Below, one piece after another: positions 6,734-8,428 of a DNA stretch of 8,428 nucleotides; position 1 is the stretch's first letter, and each line of letters begins with the position of its first letter. The translations under genes were made by a program, and so were the position numbers. The DNA comes from Bacteroidales bacterium (GTDB lineage Bacteria > Bacteroidota > Bacteroidia > Bacteroidales > UBA932), in the NCBI GenBank assembly GCA_018433265.1, contig JAHDRO010000190.1:1-8428 (forward strand), in the 5' to 3' direction. The notes under the pieces were generated by a model. It was given only the letters and a program-made list of their open reading frames with translations. It did no database searches and was not told the DNA's origin.

Positions 6734-8428
6734 TCATAACTTCAATCTTATAATACTTTGCTCTATTTCTGACCTTAAATCTTCTGGTAGCGAGGATTGT
6801 TTCACAAGCATATCCATTGTTTCAACAATCTCTGGCCTTTTATAACTCATTTTGAACCAGCCTAATGCTTCGGCTAAAGCAGCTCTTACTTTTAGACTCT
6901 CCTTTGAATCTATCAACACAGTTAAGAGTGTATCTACCTGCCTGTGACAATTATAATTTCTCAAACTTCTTATTGCAGTCAGTCTCTTTAATTCAGGAGC
7001 TGATTTATCTAAAATCAAAGCAAGTGATTCATCCTGATACTTGTACTGATCTTTATAGCTCTTAACAGTATTCTCTACAACAACTGAGCTAGCGTTTGAA
7101 ACAAGCTGTCTTTCAATCTCTCTGACCACCTCGTCGGGATCCATAACTATAAGTGAAGTTTGCGCTACATATTGAACTCTTTGACTCTCATTCGAAAATA
7201 AAACCGTATTTACAAGTGGCTTAATTATAGATACTATTCCGGAATATCCTGCGTATCGTGCAGCATTTCTTCTGATAAGTTCATAAGGATCGCTTAGTCC
7301 GATTGTAATAGCTTCAGCAATATTACTACTGTTAATATCAACAAGTCTCTTTAAAGCCTCCATTCTTACACTGCAAAAAGGACTGCTCTTCATAACAGAA
7401 AGCAAAGTATCTGAATAACCATGTATGTTGGCTTTTGAAAGTTGTTTAAGTGCCATGGCCTGTAATGAGGGGTTGTTGGAATGCAGATACTTGTCCCAAA
7501 TCATTTTGTCACCACCCTTAACTGCCAAATTATAGTTCAAAGTTTTACTCCCTTCTGTTCTAAACATATAAGTAGGATCACCAACTAAATGAGATTCAAG
7601 TAATTGGAATTCCTTTTGCCAAAAGCCTACCCTTGCTCCTTCACTGAGAATTCCAAGTAATTCCAGCGACCACTTATCTTGCAAGACATTGACAGTGTTG
7701 CCCTGCGCCACTACTGTACCGCCTTCTCCAAAAACATAATATCCGGCGACATATCCAGGCATATGAAATGAACCATTATAACAAGCGTCAAAAATTACAA
7801 ATTTTGGTTCTGGATTAATGGCTATGAGATCCTTAAGACGAATATTAAAATTGGCAGAAAAAATTGAATCACTCACTCTACTTTTCTCCAAGACCTCAGG
7901 ATCAAAAAAGGAGTCTGTAAAACCCATGGTTTCAATAACCTCTTTCTTAAAATTCTCCCGTTTGTCGCCTTTATATTTGCGATACATGTTTCTTAATTCT
8001 ATAGATAGAACATTTAAGGGACCGACTCTGTTAAATCTGGAATTTGCATAAATGGATTCAACTGTGCTATCGTCACCTGAAAAATCAATAATATTGTCAG
8101 CCGGATATTCTCCGTTTATATATTGAGTGTCAAAATCCCCATGCTCATGAAATATAAAAAGATCTGTCCCACGCTTCTGTAATTTTTCAAAAAGTTTGAA
8201 TTTCATAAATGGATCCTGACGATAGTTATAAAAGCCATTGCCTGAAGAGACCTTGAAAGCCTCAGGAGCAACCTCGCGCATGTAAAATTGTTCGTTCTGC
8301 CATGCGGTAAGACAATCGGAATTATATCCGTGACCATTGAAAACGACAAACTTGTCAAGCGGATTATTCTCTTTGTGAGCGGCAACAACCTTTTTAAGAT
8401 ATCTCGAAAGAAGAAAATACTTACCAAA
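6734..8428 (-). CDS. Gingipain-like (C25/caspase-fold) peptidase domain with C-terminal HEAT repeats, 5'-partial
   Basis: The frame is open from the right window edge to TGA at 6734, giving 564 visible residues; the Met codon at 8281 is internal. Numbering from the edge, ~1-287 is a C25-like domain. It has FVVFNGHGYNSD (His33), FIFHEHGDFDT (His94, His96), FVIFDACYNGSF (Cys216), GTVVAQGNTVNVLQ (~235-250) and LVGDPTYMFRT (GDP 283-285). The last three line up by eye with gingipain motifs: ACVNGDF with the catalytic Cys, GTVAIIASTIN, and FGDPSLLVRT. The candidate dyad is His96-Cys216, separated by about 120 residues against 33 in RgpB, so a large insertion is inferred. Residues ~309-564 are paired amphipathic helices of HEAT type (for example SVRMEALKRLVD, LIRRNAARYAGY, LKRLTAIRSLRNY, LKVRAALAEALGWF), a likely protein-binding solenoid. 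Secretion is inferred from family only, because the N-terminus is outside. It runs convergently to the S9 pair and shares their terminator. The family call is fairly sure; protease activity is not proven. Confidence 0.75.
   Translation of the reverse strand, partial: FGKYFLLSRYLKKVVAAHKENNPLDKFVVFNGHGYNSDCLTAWQNEQFYMREVAPEAFKVSSGNGFYNYRQDPFMKFKLFEKLQKRGTDLFIFHEHGDFDTQYINGEYPADNIIDFSGDDSTVESIYANSRFNRVGPLNVLSIELRNMYRKYKGDKRENFKKEVIETMGFTDSFFDPEVLEKSRVSDSIFSANFNIRLKDLIAINPEPKFVIFDACYNGSFHMPGYVAGYYVFGEGGTVVAQGNTVNVLQDKWSLELLGILSEGARVGFWQKEFQLLESHLVGDPTYMFRTEGSKTLNYNLAVKGGDKMIWDKYLHSNNPSLQAMALKQLSKANIHGYSDTLLSVMKSSPFCSVRMEALKRLVDINSSNIAEAITIGLSDPYELIRRNAARYAGYSGIVSIIKPLVNTVLFSNESQRVQYVAQTSLIVMDPDEVVREIERQLVSNASSVVVENTVKSYKDQYKYQDESLALILDKSAPELKRLTAIRSLRNYNCHRQVDTLLTVLIDSKESLKVRAALAEALGWFKMSYKRPEIVETMDMLVKQSSLPEDLRSEIEQSIIRLKL

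Noticed and set aside
8279..8281. Met codon on the minus strand as the start of the C25-HEAT gene
   Set aside because: The frame is open a further 49 codons to the window edge and encodes a coherent strand plus NGHGYNSD motif there, so this Met is internal and the gene is 5'-partial.
8203..8427. 74-codon minus-strand frame at the right edge
   Set aside because: It overlaps the C25-HEAT frame in another register and lacks family motifs, whereas the other frame carries NGHG and continues into the conserved domain.

Overview
The window looks like chromosomal DNA of a Bacteroidota bacterium, probably of the order Bacteroidales. It is AT-rich. Genes start without a visible Shine-Dalgarno sequence but after A/T-rich leaders. 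The products are typical of this phylum: a TonB-dependent receptor, a DPP5-type S9 peptidase that is probably a lipoprotein, a ~940-residue secreted S9 peptidase, and a gingipain-like (C25) cysteine peptidase domain. All family assignments rest on motifs read by eye and remembered family features; no database search was run.

Layout. Positions 1-1553 (+) hold the 3' part of a TonB-dependent outer-membrane receptor of the BtuB-like type, whose 5' end lies outside the window. A 146-bp AT-rich gap (1554-1699) follows, with a candidate Bacteroidota promoter and a perfect 9-bp inverted repeat. Next come two S9 serine peptidases in tandem (+): a DPP5-like exopeptidase (1700-3793) and, 36 bp later, a ~105 kDa S9 peptidase with a signal peptide (3830-6664). 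A strong hairpin terminator at 6687-6729 lies between convergent genes and can serve both. The rest of the window (8428 down to 6734, minus strand) is a single open reading frame entering from the right edge. It encodes the C-terminal 564 residues of a gingipain-like caspase-fold domain fused to a C-terminal HEAT-repeat array.

How the genes may work together. All four products are predicted to act in the envelope or outside the cytoplasm; for the minus-strand gene this is inferred from family only, because its N-terminus is missing. The two S9 peptidases are probably co-transcribed and would handle peptides in the periplasm or at the cell surface. The receptor would import a bulky ligand through the outer membrane. 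A proteolytic, peptide-using lifestyle is a reasonable inference, but the receptor ligand and the target of the C25-HEAT protein cannot be read from the sequence.

The points most worth a second look are: (1) an apparent in-frame loss of about 11-12 residues in the plug domain of the receptor, exactly where a Gly-Ala pair is normally repeated; (2) the C25-HEAT fusion, with about 120 residues between the candidate catalytic His and Cys and a second His-Gly motif upstream; and (3) the inverted repeat overlapping the candidate promoter of the peptidase pair. I found no RNA gene, CRISPR array, insertion sequence or phage element.
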